A DNA stretch of 14,511 bases from positions 1-14,511 of the forward strand of contig CAMDOY010000052.1 of NCBI GenBank assembly GCA_945903655.1, in the 5' to 3' direction. Positions 7,851 through 12,792 of this stretch are shown here, piece by piece; within the stretch, counting starts at the first letter, position 1; each line of letters opens with the position of its first letter. A model generated the notes under the pieces. That model had not been told where the DNA came from. It saw only the letters and a program-made list of their open reading frames with translations, and searched no databases. This stretch comes from Rhizobium sp. Q54. Its GTDB lineage: Bacteria > Pseudomonadota > Alphaproteobacteria > Rhizobiales > Beijerinckiaceae. The translations under genes were made by a program, and so were the position numbers.

Positions 7851-9254
7851 ATGGGCGCGCTGGCCACGCTCCCGGTCTTCCTGAAGCTGGAGGGGCGGCG
7901 CGTGGTCATCTCCGGCGGCTCGGAGGCGGCGACGTGGAAGGCGGAGCTTTTCGCCGCCGCTGGCGCGCTGGTGGAGGTTTATGCGACCGAGCCCTGCGAG
8001 GCCCTGTTGGCGCTTGCCGCCGCAGGGGACAAGATCGCGATCAAGCCCCGCGCCGTCACGCCTGCGGATCTGGCGGGCGCCGCCGCCTTCATCGCGGACG
8101 CGGCGGATGATGCGGAGGCCGCCGCCTGTCACGCCATGGCCCGGGCCGTGGGCCTGCCGGTCAATGTCATCGATCAGCCCGCCTGGTGCGATTTCCAGTT
8201 CGGCTCCATCGTCGAGCGCTCCCCTCTGGTGGTGGCGATCTCCACCGATGGGGGCGCGCCCGTCTTCGGGCAGATGCTGCGCGCGCGCATCGAAACGCTG
8301 GTCCCTGAGGGCTTCCGCAAATGGGCGCAGGCGGCCAAGGATTGGCGCCCGCGCGTCACGGCGCTCAACCTCGATTTCAGAGCCCGCAGGCGGGTCTGGG
8401 AGCTCTTCGCCCGCCGCGCCTTCACGAACCCTGAGAAAGCGCCTGACGAGGCCGATCTGGAGGCCCTGCTGGCCGAGGCCGCGCAGGCGGGGGCGCCGGA
8501 GGCCCGGCGTGGCTCCGTGGTGCTTGTGGGGGCGGGGCCGGGCGATCCAGAGCTCCTCACCCTCAAGGCCGTGCGCGCCCTGCAATCGGCCGATGTGGTG
8601 CTCTATGACGATTTGGTGCTGCCGGGCTCGGTGGATCTGGCCCGGCGCGAGGCTCAGCGACTGAATGTGGGCAAGCGCGGCTACAAGCCCTCCTGCACCC
8701 AGGAGGACATCACCGCCATGCTGGTGAGTCTCGCCCGCGAGGGCAAGCGCGTGGTGCGCCTCAAGGGCGGCGATCCCATGATCTTCGGTCGCGCTGGCGA
8801 GGAGATCGCCGCGCTGAAGGCCGCTGGCGTCGATGTGGAGGTCATCCCCGGCGTCACGGCGGCCTCCGCCGCAGCCGCCTCGTTGCAGGTCTCGCTCACC
8901 GAGCGGGCGGTGGCGCGGCGCCTGCAATTCATCACCGCCCATGCCCGCGATGGCAAGCTGCCGGAGGATCTGGACTGGCGCGCCCTGGCGGACGAAGGCG
9001 CCACCACCGCCGTCTACATGGGCCTCAAGACGCTGCCGCCGCTGGTGGCGCGCCTGCTGGCCGAGGGGCTGGCGCTCGACACGCCCGCCGTGCTGGTCGA
9101 GCGCGCCTCATGGGAGAGCGAGCGGCGCATCGCGGCGACCCTTGCGGACCTGCCCGCCACAGCCGCAAGCTCGGGCCTCGTCGGCCCCTGTCTGGTGCTG
9201 ATTGGTCGCGCGCTCGTCGGCGTCAGCTCGTCGCCTCACAGCGCTTCCAGGTGA
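7851..9254 (+). CDS. cysG: siroheme synthase CysG (uroporphyrinogen-III methyltransferase / precorrin-2 dehydrogenase / ferrochelatase)
   Basis: Trifunctional enzyme (467 residues) that makes siroheme, the prosthetic group of sulfite and nitrite reductases, from uroporphyrinogen III. Residues 1-115 are the NAD-binding precorrin-2 dehydrogenase/chelatase domain, with LPVFLKLEGRRVVISGG and VIDQPAWCDF; Asp108 corresponds to the family catalytic aspartate. Residues 120-215 are the dimerisation part, with RSPLVVAISTDGGAP. Residues 220-460 are the SAM-dependent methyltransferase, with VGAGPGDPELLTLKA, RLKGGDPMIFGRAGEE and VIPGVTAASAAAA. The nucleotide-binding loop reads GGSEAA rather than the more common GGGxVA. 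The ATG at 7851 follows AGGAG (7837-7841) by 9 bases and matches family N-termini; an upstream in-frame ATG at 7809 lacks a ribosome site. No sulfite reductase gene is adjacent. The last 32 bases overlap the convergent secreted-protein gene. Confidence 0.95.
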   Translation: MGALATLPVFLKLEGRRVVISGGSEAATWKAELFAAAGALVEVYATEPCEALLALAAAGDKIAIKPRAVTPADLAGAAAFIADAADDAEAAACHAMARAVGLPVNVIDQPAWCDFQFGSIVERSPLVVAISTDGGAPVFGQMLRARIETLVPEGFRKWAQAAKDWRPRVTALNLDFRARRRVWELFARRAFTNPEKAPDEADLEALLAEAAQAGAPEARRGSVVLVGAGPGDPELLTLKAVRALQSADVVLYDDLVLPGSVDLARREAQRLNVGKRGYKPSCTQEDITAMLVSLAREGKRVVRLKGGDPMIFGRAGEEIAALKAAGVDVEVIPGVTAASAAAASLQVSLTERAVARRLQFITAHARDGKLPEDLDWRALADEGATTAVYMGLKTLPPLVARLLAEGLALDTPAVLVERASWESERRIAATLADLPATAASSGLVGPCLVLIGRALVGVSSSPHSASR

Positions 9255-9567
9255 TGGGCTGGGCGACGGGGGTTCCCTGCCGCACCATGGCCGTCGTCTC
9301 GTTCATCAGCTGCATATAGATCGTGTCGCCGCCGCCGGGCTCGGAGGCGGGCGCCACCCAGGAAAACGAGTGGCGTCCATAATCGCCATCGAGCAAGGCC
9401 CCGCCGGGCGTCGTGATCTTGCGTCCGGCGATCTTCAGATGCTTGCCATCGGGACTGCACCAGGCGCCGTCGATGGCGTCCGCGCGGGCGGGCAGAGGCG
9501 CCGCCAGGCTCGCCAGCGCGAAGGTCAAAGCCGCGAGCGATAATTTCAGGCTTCCAGTTTCCCGCAT
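9223..9567 (-). CDS. small secreted hypothetical protein
   Basis: A 114-residue protein with a clear Sec signal peptide: MRETGSLKLS, a hydrophobic Leu/Ala core, and cleavage after PARA (residue 29). The mature part of about 85 residues starts DAIDGAWCSPDGKHLKIAG and has two cysteines (37 and 110) that could form a disulfide. Its alternating Gly/aromatic pattern (GRHSFSWVAP) suggests a small beta-rich periplasmic domain. I do not recognise a named family. The start at 9567 is chosen for GGAGG (complement of 9576-9580), which lies 8 bases upstream; an ATG at 9582 is the alternative. It converges on cysG with a 32-base overlap of coding ends. I searched its upstream region for an EcfG-type promoter and found none, so it need not belong to the stress island on its right. 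Confidence 0.8.
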   Translation of the reverse strand: MRETGSLKLSLAALTFALASLAAPLPARADAIDGAWCSPDGKHLKIAGRKITTPGGALLDGDYGRHSFSWVAPASEPGGGDTIYMQLMNETTAMVRQGTPVAQPITWKRCEATS

Positions 9568-9656
9568 CTGCGCACCCTCCATCCCCTGATGTGACGGGGA
9601 CAGAATAGCGCAGGAACAGCGTCTGGAAAGCCCGAAAAACCAGCAGGCGCCGCAAC

Positions 9657-9681
9657 GGAACCGTTCCGCACGGAAAAGGTT
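9657..9681 (+). promoter_or_regulatory. EcfG-type (GSR) promoter of the first KGG gene
   Basis: GGAAC at 9657-9661, 16-base spacer, GGTT at 9678-9681. The alphaproteobacterial GSR consensus is GGAAC, 16-17 bases, CGTT; here the first -10 base is G. It lies 30 bases before the ATG at 9711. Confidence 0.7.
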
Positions 9682-9710
9682 AAAGTCCCGGGGGTAAGCA
9701 GGAGACGGGT

Positions 9711-9923
9711 ATGCAGCAGGCAGGCAAGGCCTCGACGTCCACGCGCGGCTTCGCGTCCATGGACCGGGACAAACAGCGCGAAATCGCCCGCAAGGGCGGT
9801 CGCAGCGTCCCCAACGAGAAACGCAGTTTCTCCCAGAACCACCAGCTTGCGTCAGAAGCCGGCCGCAAGGGCGGGCACTCCTCCCACGGGCGGCGCAGGG
9901 CGGCGGCGGAGGGGAGCCGCTGA
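9711..9923 (+). CDS. KGG-repeat general stress protein (two repeats)
   Basis: A 70-residue, highly basic, Gly/Ser-rich hydrophilic protein of the stress-induced KGG-motif family (GsiB/YciG-like). The KGG motifs lie at 28-30 and 53-55, each at the end of a short helix-like unit (QREIARKGG; EAGRKGG), separated by the linker VPNEKRSFSQN. Such proteins resemble hydrophilins and accumulate in dry, osmotic or acid stress; their molecular action is poorly known. AGGAG at 9700-9704 precedes the ATG by 6 bases. A GSR promoter lies immediately upstream and an intrinsic terminator downstream, so it is a single-gene unit. It is a paralogue of the convergent gene at 10001-10288, sharing TSTRGFASMD and SVPNEKRSFSQN. 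Confidence 0.9.
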   Translation: MQQAGKASTSTRGFASMDRDKQREIARKGGRSVPNEKRSFSQNHQLASEAGRKGGHSSHGRRRAAAEGSR

Positions 9924-9952
9924 TCAAAGGCGGATGATCGTCGGAATGAAAT

Positions 9953-9985
9953 ACGGGGCGGCTCAGGGAGCAGCCCCGTTTTTTT
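9953..9985 (+). terminator. intrinsic terminator of the first KGG gene
   Basis: Stem ACGGGGC (9953-9959) / GCCCCGT (9973-9979) with an inner stem GCTC / GAGC (9961-9964 / 9968-9971), followed by seven T (9979-9985). It sits between two convergent genes; the A-run on its other strand is on the wrong side for efficient use by the minus-strand gene. Confidence 0.85.
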
Positions 9986-10000
9986 GCGCTGATGCGCAGG

Positions 10001-10288
10001 CTAGTCCTCCGCAGGCTTGTCGCTCGCGGACGCCACCTTCCTGCGGGCGCCGCCGTGGGAGGCGTGGCCGCCCTTGCGGCCCGCCAGCGAGGCGAGTTCG
10101 TGGTTTTGCGAAAAGCTGCGCTTGGAGGGGCTGACGCTCTGGCCGCCCTTGCGTCCCGCCGCTGCGGCGAGCGCGGGGTTTTGCGAAAAGCTGCGCTTTT
10201 CATTCGGCACGCTTTCGCCGCCCTTGCGGGCGATGGCGCGTTGCTTTTCCGGATCCATGGAAGCGAAGCCGCGGGTCGAGGTTGGCAT
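10001..10288 (-). CDS. KGG-repeat general stress protein (three repeats)
   Basis: A 95-residue basic hydrophilic protein of the KGG stress family. KGG motifs at residues 22-24, 47-49 and 72-74 recur with an exact period of 25 residues, each with the frame KRSFSQN, a short Ala-rich helix, then AGRKGG. The C-terminus is a charged tail ending KPAED. The ATG at 10288 follows AGGAGA (complement of 10295-10300) by 6 bases; upstream in-frame codons have no such support. It has its own GSR promoter at 10330-10354. It faces the two-repeat paralogue at 9711-9923 across 77 bases, so the pair probably arose by inverted duplication. At DNA level an identical 22-base stretch occurs twice, 75 bases apart, showing that the middle repeat arose by tandem duplication. 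Confidence 0.9.
   Translation of the reverse strand: MPTSTRGFASMDPEKQRAIARKGGESVPNEKRSFSQNPALAAAAGRKGGQSVSPSKRSFSQNHELASLAGRKGGHASHGGARRKVASASDKPAED
10102..10198 (-). repeat. in-gene tandem repeat, 75-base period
   Basis: A 22-base sequence starting GGTTTTGCGAAAAGCTGCG occurs at 10102-10123 and again, identical, at 10177-10198. The 75-base spacing equals 25 codons, the KGG repeat length, so the reading frame is kept. Confidence 0.8.
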
Positions 10289-10329
10289 GGGTGATCTCCT
10301 GTCCAATGCTGCGGTCGAGACCTGACCTG

Positions 10330-10354
10330 AACGCAGCCTTGGCGCCGTGGTTCC
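10330..10354 (-). promoter_or_regulatory. EcfG-type (GSR) promoter of the three-repeat KGG gene
   Basis: On the minus strand GGAAC (complement of 10350-10354), 16-base spacer, CGTT (complement of 10330-10333): a perfect match to the GSR consensus, 42 bases before the ATG at 10288. Confidence 0.85.
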
Positions 10355-10406
10355 CCTCACGCTCCCAAAAAGCGTGGCGCTCGCCACAAATGTCGCGACC
10401 TCCGGG

Positions 10407-10432
10407 GGAACCAGCCTCAAGCGGCGGCGGTT
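10407..10432 (+). promoter_or_regulatory. EcfG-type (GSR) promoter of the glycine-zipper lipoprotein gene
   Basis: GGAAC at 10407-10411, 17-base spacer, GGTT at 10429-10432, 41 bases before the ATG at 10473. The -10 deviates at its first base, as in the first KGG promoter. Confidence 0.65.
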
Positions 10433-10472
10433 GCAGGAAAGCGCGGCGGTGCGCGCGTTGAGGAGAAAGCGC

Positions 10473-10730
10473 ATGAAGAAAATGATGGTGGTCGCGGGCC
10501 TGGCTCTGGCTCTGGGGGGCTGCGGACCCACGCGCAGCGATAGCGCCTTGACAGGCGCGGCCTTTGGCGGCGTGGCGGGTGCGGTGATTGGCGGGGCGGC
10601 GACAGGACATGCTGGCGGCGCGCTGGCCGGGGCGGCCATAGGCGCGGCGAGCGGCGCCGTCATTGGCGCTTCGGCGGCGCCCCGGCGTTGCTGGGACGAT
10701 CCCTATTACGGGCCGGTGTGCGAACGATAG
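10473..10730 (+). CDS. small glycine-zipper lipoprotein
   Basis: An 85-residue envelope protein. Residues 1-16 form a lipoprotein signal with lipobox LGGC, so Cys17 should be lipidated. It is followed by a short spacer and a glycine-zipper region of about 45 residues (GAAFGGVAGAVIGG, then GGALAGAAIGAASGAVIG), the pattern of the 2TM glycine-zipper / 17-kDa surface antigen-like group, which inserts in or packs against membranes. The tail CWDDPYYGPVCER contains two cysteines. The ATG at 10473 follows AGGAGA (10461-10466) by 6 bases; the frame is open upstream but this start gives the complete lipoprotein signal. A GSR-type promoter lies just upstream, so a role in stress-time envelope integrity is likely but inferred. 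Confidence 0.85.
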   Translation: MKKMMVVAGLALALGGCGPTRSDSALTGAAFGGVAGAVIGGAATGHAGGALAGAAIGAASGAVIGASAAPRRCWDDPYYGPVCER

Positions 10731-10733
10731 AGG

Positions 10734-10758
10734 GGAACCCTTCGCAGGGCGGCGCGTT
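10734..10758 (+). promoter_or_regulatory. EcfG-type (GSR) promoter of the sRNA gene
   Basis: GGAAC at 10734-10738, 16-base spacer, CGTT at 10755-10758: a perfect consensus match, starting 4 bases after the lipoprotein stop codon. No protein gene lies downstream on this strand before the terminator ending at 10850; the next gene, phyR, is on the other strand. Confidence 0.8.
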
Positions 10759-10763
10759 CATCT

Positions 10764-10850
10764 CTCGCGCGCTGGATATTGATCCCCTCCCACTCGTTCG
10801 GCGCGCGTTTCAACCCGCGTTGGCTCCCCCGGCCAACGCGGGTTTTCTTT
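10764..10850 (+). ncRNA. gsrN: GsrN-like general-stress small RNA (candidate)
   Basis: Predicted RNA of about 87 nt between a perfect EcfG-type promoter and an intrinsic terminator. The start is estimated as 6 bases after the -10 element. The 5' part folds as CGCGCGCTGG (10766-10775) / TCGGCGCGCG (10798-10807), seven Watson-Crick pairs plus wobble extension. Its 22-base apical loop (10776-10797) exposes CCCCTCCC (10784-10791), able to pair with purine-rich ribosome sites. The 3' part is the terminator hairpin. This two-hairpin layout with a C-rich loop, GSR-sigma control and location beside the GSR regulators matches what is known of Caulobacter GsrN, which regulates katG and other mRNAs post-transcriptionally. 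The promoter, folding and terminator are seen directly; the GsrN name is by analogy from memory, without a sequence comparison. Confidence 0.72.
10812..10850 (+). terminator. intrinsic terminator of the sRNA (and lipoprotein read-through)
   Basis: Perfect 13-bp stem AACCCGCGTTGGC (10812-10824) / GCCAACGCGGGTT (10832-10844), 7-base loop, then TTTTCTTT (10843-10850). It would also end transcripts reading through from the lipoprotein gene. It lies 13 bases from the stop of phyR, but in the minus direction no T-run follows the stem. Confidence 0.9.
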
Positions 10851-10862
10851 GTCGCTTTACGC

Positions 10863-11681
10863 TCAAGCTTCCACCGCTTCGCGTCCGTTGCGCTTCTGCG
10901 AGCGGCGGTCGAAGAACAGGGCCTGGCTGATCACCGCCTTCAGACTATCCACGCCGAAGGGCTTGGTGATGAGGAAGGCGGGCTCGGGCGGGCGGCCCGT
11001 GAGGAAGCGCTCGGGATAGGCGGTGATGAAGATCACCGGCGCCTCGAACTCCTCGAGGATCTGGTTCACTGCCTCAAGGCCCGAGCTGCCATCGGCGAGC
11101 TGGATGTCCGCAAGGATCAGCCCGGGCTTGTGGACCCGCGCCGCCTGAACCGCCTCCTTGTGGGTGCGCGCGACGCCCACCACCCGATGGCCCAGATCCT
11201 CAACGAGGGTCTGTATGTCCAGGGCGATGAAAGGCTCGTCCTCGATGATCAGCACATCCGTGCGGATCTGGTTGGCGATCTCCTTGCCCGCCTGGTCGAT
11301 GAGATGCGCAGCTTCCTGCGCGCCCACCCCAAGAATCGAAGCGACCTCCTTGATGTCGAAGCCCTCCAGCGCCGCCAGCAGAAAGGCCACGCGCGGACGC
11401 AGCGGAATGGCGTCAAGATTGCGCCGCGCGCCCCGCTCGTCGGGCGAGAGCACATTATGATCCACATGCTCGTTCATGGGCATGGAGCCCCATAGCGCCA
11501 GAAAGGTGCGGTAGAGCGAGGCGCGCGTTTCGCCCCCTTCGCGAAAGGCTTCGGGATCGGCCACGATGGCTTCAAGGGTCGCCAGAACATAGGCGTCGCC
11601 GCCGCCCTGACTGCCCGACAAGGCCCGGCCGAAACGGCGAAGGTAGGGAATATGTGCGGAAATTTCCTGAGATACAGACAT
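10863..11681 (-). CDS. phyR: PhyR, general stress response anti-anti-sigma response regulator
   Basis: Master regulator of the alphaproteobacterial general stress response (272 residues). Residues 1-125 are the sigma-like domain, which mimics EcfG (region 2-like IPYLRRFGRALSGS; region 4-like PRVAFLLAALEGFDIKEVASILGVG) but does not bind DNA. Residues 141-255 are a receiver domain: LIIEDEP (144-150), phosphorylatable Asp192 in LADIQLADGSSG, Thr220 in FITAYPERFLTG and Lys240 in ITKPFG. Asp192 corresponds to Asp190 of Methylobacterium PhyR. When phosphorylated, PhyR opens and sequesters NepR, releasing EcfG. The start at 11681 follows AGGGGA (complement of 11692-11697) by 10 bases and gives the family N-terminus. 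It is divergent from nepR-ecfG, with its own perfect GSR promoter, giving positive feedback. Confidence 0.97.
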   Translation of the reverse strand: MSVSQEISAHIPYLRRFGRALSGSQGGGDAYVLATLEAIVADPEAFREGGETRASLYRTFLALWGSMPMNEHVDHNVLSPDERGARRNLDAIPLRPRVAFLLAALEGFDIKEVASILGVGAQEAAHLIDQAGKEIANQIRTDVLIIEDEPFIALDIQTLVEDLGHRVVGVARTHKEAVQAARVHKPGLILADIQLADGSSGLEAVNQILEEFEAPVIFITAYPERFLTGRPPEPAFLITKPFGVDSLKAVISQALFFDRRSQKRNGREAVEA

Positions 11682-11726
11682 GCTGCTGAGGTCCCCTGCC
11701 GTGATCACTGTCCAGCTTGAGAGGAT

Positions 11727-11751
11727 AACGGGCGACGCGCGCAAAAGTTCC
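11727..11751 (-). promoter_or_regulatory. EcfG-type (GSR) promoter of phyR
   Basis: On the minus strand GGAAC (complement of 11747-11751), 16-base spacer, CGTT (complement of 11727-11730): perfect consensus, 46 bases before the phyR start. Confidence 0.88.
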
Positions 11752-11761
11752 ATCCGCCTTT

Positions 11762-11786
11762 GGAACTCTTTTCATCCTGCTGCGTT
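11762..11786 (+). promoter_or_regulatory. EcfG-type (GSR) promoter of nepR-ecfG
   Basis: GGAAC at 11762-11766, 16-base spacer, CGTT at 11783-11786: perfect consensus. Its -35 is only 10 bases from the -35 of the divergent phyR promoter. The nepR leader would be about 80 bases long. Confidence 0.9.
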
Positions 11787-11870
11787 GATGACCTTGGGTG
11801 AGCCGCAACTTATGTTGTTGTCCCTGGGTCAGGAAACCCTGGAAATGCACATGCGGTCTGGAGGGGGAAG

Positions 11871-12194
11871 ATGGATGAATTGAGTTCGAAAAGAAAGACC
11901 CGCGCGGGGGCGCCCCTTGTTGGCTCGCCGCAGCGGGATGATGCGCGCCACCTTCAAAAGGCGAGCCCGCAACCTTTTTCCGGAGTCGCGGAGATCATCA
12001 AATTGGATCCAGCACACCTGAGGTTGAAGCGACCTAAGCCTAATGATGCGCCCAATGTCCCGATTGATGAACACATCGGTCGGCATCTCAAGGCTATATA
12101 TGACGACGTGTTGAAACAGCCCATTCCAGAGCGGTTTCTGGATCTTCTCAACCAGCTTGAGAGCGGGCCTTCACAAGAAGAGGATCATCCATGA
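11871..12194 (+). CDS. nepR: NepR, anti-sigma factor of EcfG
   Basis: A 107-residue anti-sigma factor that holds EcfG inactive until PhyR-P takes its place. The conserved core is residues 65-97: IDEHIGRHLKAIYDDV followed by PIPERFLDLLNQLES, which are the two helices that wrap around EcfG or the PhyR sigma-like domain. Before it lies a basic, low-complexity N-terminal arm of about 60 residues (SSKRKTRAGAPL; LRLKRPKPND). Family members are often only 60-70 residues, so this arm is long. The ATG at 11871 directly follows a strong purine tract, GAGGGGGAAG (11861-11870); a second ATG at 11875 is possible. The stop overlaps the ecfG start in ATGA (12191-12194), so translation of sigma and anti-sigma factor is coupled. 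Transcribed from the GSR promoter at 11762-11786. Confidence 0.95.
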   Translation: MDELSSKRKTRAGAPLVGSPQRDDARHLQKASPQPFSGVAEIIKLDPAHLRLKRPKPNDAPNVPIDEHIGRHLKAIYDDVLKQPIPERFLDLLNQLESGPSQEEDHP

Positions 12195-12769
12195 TGGTCA
12201 GTCAGCAGCTCAGGACCGATCTGATCGGCGCCATTCCCAATCTGCGCGCCTTCGCTGTTTCCTTGTGCGGCAATCCTGATCGCGCCGACGATCTCGTGCA
12301 GGAGACCCTCGTCAAGGCCTGGAGCAATCTGTCAAGCTTCGCCGAGGGCACCAACCTCGCCGCATGGCTCTTCACCATCCTGCGCAACATCTATTATTCC
12401 GAATATCGCAAACGTCGGCGCGAGGTCGCCGACTCCGATGGCGCCATCGCCGCGCGCCTCGCCACCGCGCCCGCCCAATCCGGCCATATGGATTTTCTGG
12501 ATTTCAGCGGCGCCTTGCAGAAGCTGCCCGCCGATCAACGCGAAGCGCTCATTCTCATCGGCGCCTCGGGCCTGTCCTATGAGGAGGCGGCGGGGGTTTG
12601 CAACTGCGCCGTGGGCACCATGAAGAGCCGCGTCAACCGAGCGCGCAATCGTCTGGTGGAGTTGCTCGCCATCGTCTCCAGCTCGGACTACGCTGCGGGG
12701 GCCGATTGGCAGTCGGGCATCGACTCCCTCATCATGGGGCAGCGGTTCTCGCGCACCGGCAGCGATTGA
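12191..12769 (+). CDS. ecfG: EcfG, ECF sigma factor of the general stress response
   Basis: ECF (EcfG/ECF15 group) sigma factor, 192 residues. It directs RNA polymerase to GGAAC...CGTT promoters, six of which I see in this window. Sigma region 2 spans about 14-80 (LRAFAVSLCGNPDRADDLVQETLVKAWSN is split by the motif DRADDLVQETL; then AAWLFTILRNIYYSEYRKRRRE). Region 4 spans about 107-157 (KLPADQREALILI, GLSYEEAAGVCNCAVGTMKS, RVNRARNRL, the last forming the -35 recognition helix-turn-helix). A tail of about 30 residues (DYAAGADWQSGIDSL) follows. The start is at 12191 in a 4-base overlap with nepR; a second ATG at 12194 is equally possible. fumC begins 23 bases after the stop, so read-through under stress is plausible. 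Confidence 0.96.
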   Translation: MMVSQQLRTDLIGAIPNLRAFAVSLCGNPDRADDLVQETLVKAWSNLSSFAEGTNLAAWLFTILRNIYYSEYRKRRREVADSDGAIAARLATAPAQSGHMDFLDFSGALQKLPADQREALILIGASGLSYEEAAGVCNCAVGTMKSRVNRARNRLVELLAIVSSSDYAAGADWQSGIDSLIMGQRFSRTGSD

Positions 12770-12792
12770 TCGCGTGTTGAAAGGGCGCCGCC

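Noticed and set aside
7647..8942. 431-codon minus-strand frame over cysG
   Set aside because: It mirrors the codons of cysG and is Arg/His/Gly rich without a recognisable domain.
9613..9637. GGAAC at 9613 before the KGG gene
   Set aside because: The bases 16-17 positions downstream do not contain GTT; the next GGAAC, at 9657, is the one with a usable -10.
9657..9667. Palindrome GGAACCGTTCC as a repressor operator
   Set aside because: It is explained by the -35 GGAAC followed by a chance GTTCC; the opposite strand has no CGTT at the right spacing.
10812..10850. The hairpin as terminator of phyR
   Set aside because: The T-run follows the stem only on the plus strand; in the phyR direction the stem is followed by GAAACG.
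10779..11495. 238-codon plus-strand frame over phyR
   Set aside because: It starts inside the sRNA, runs through its terminator, and lies antisense to phyR, which is certain.
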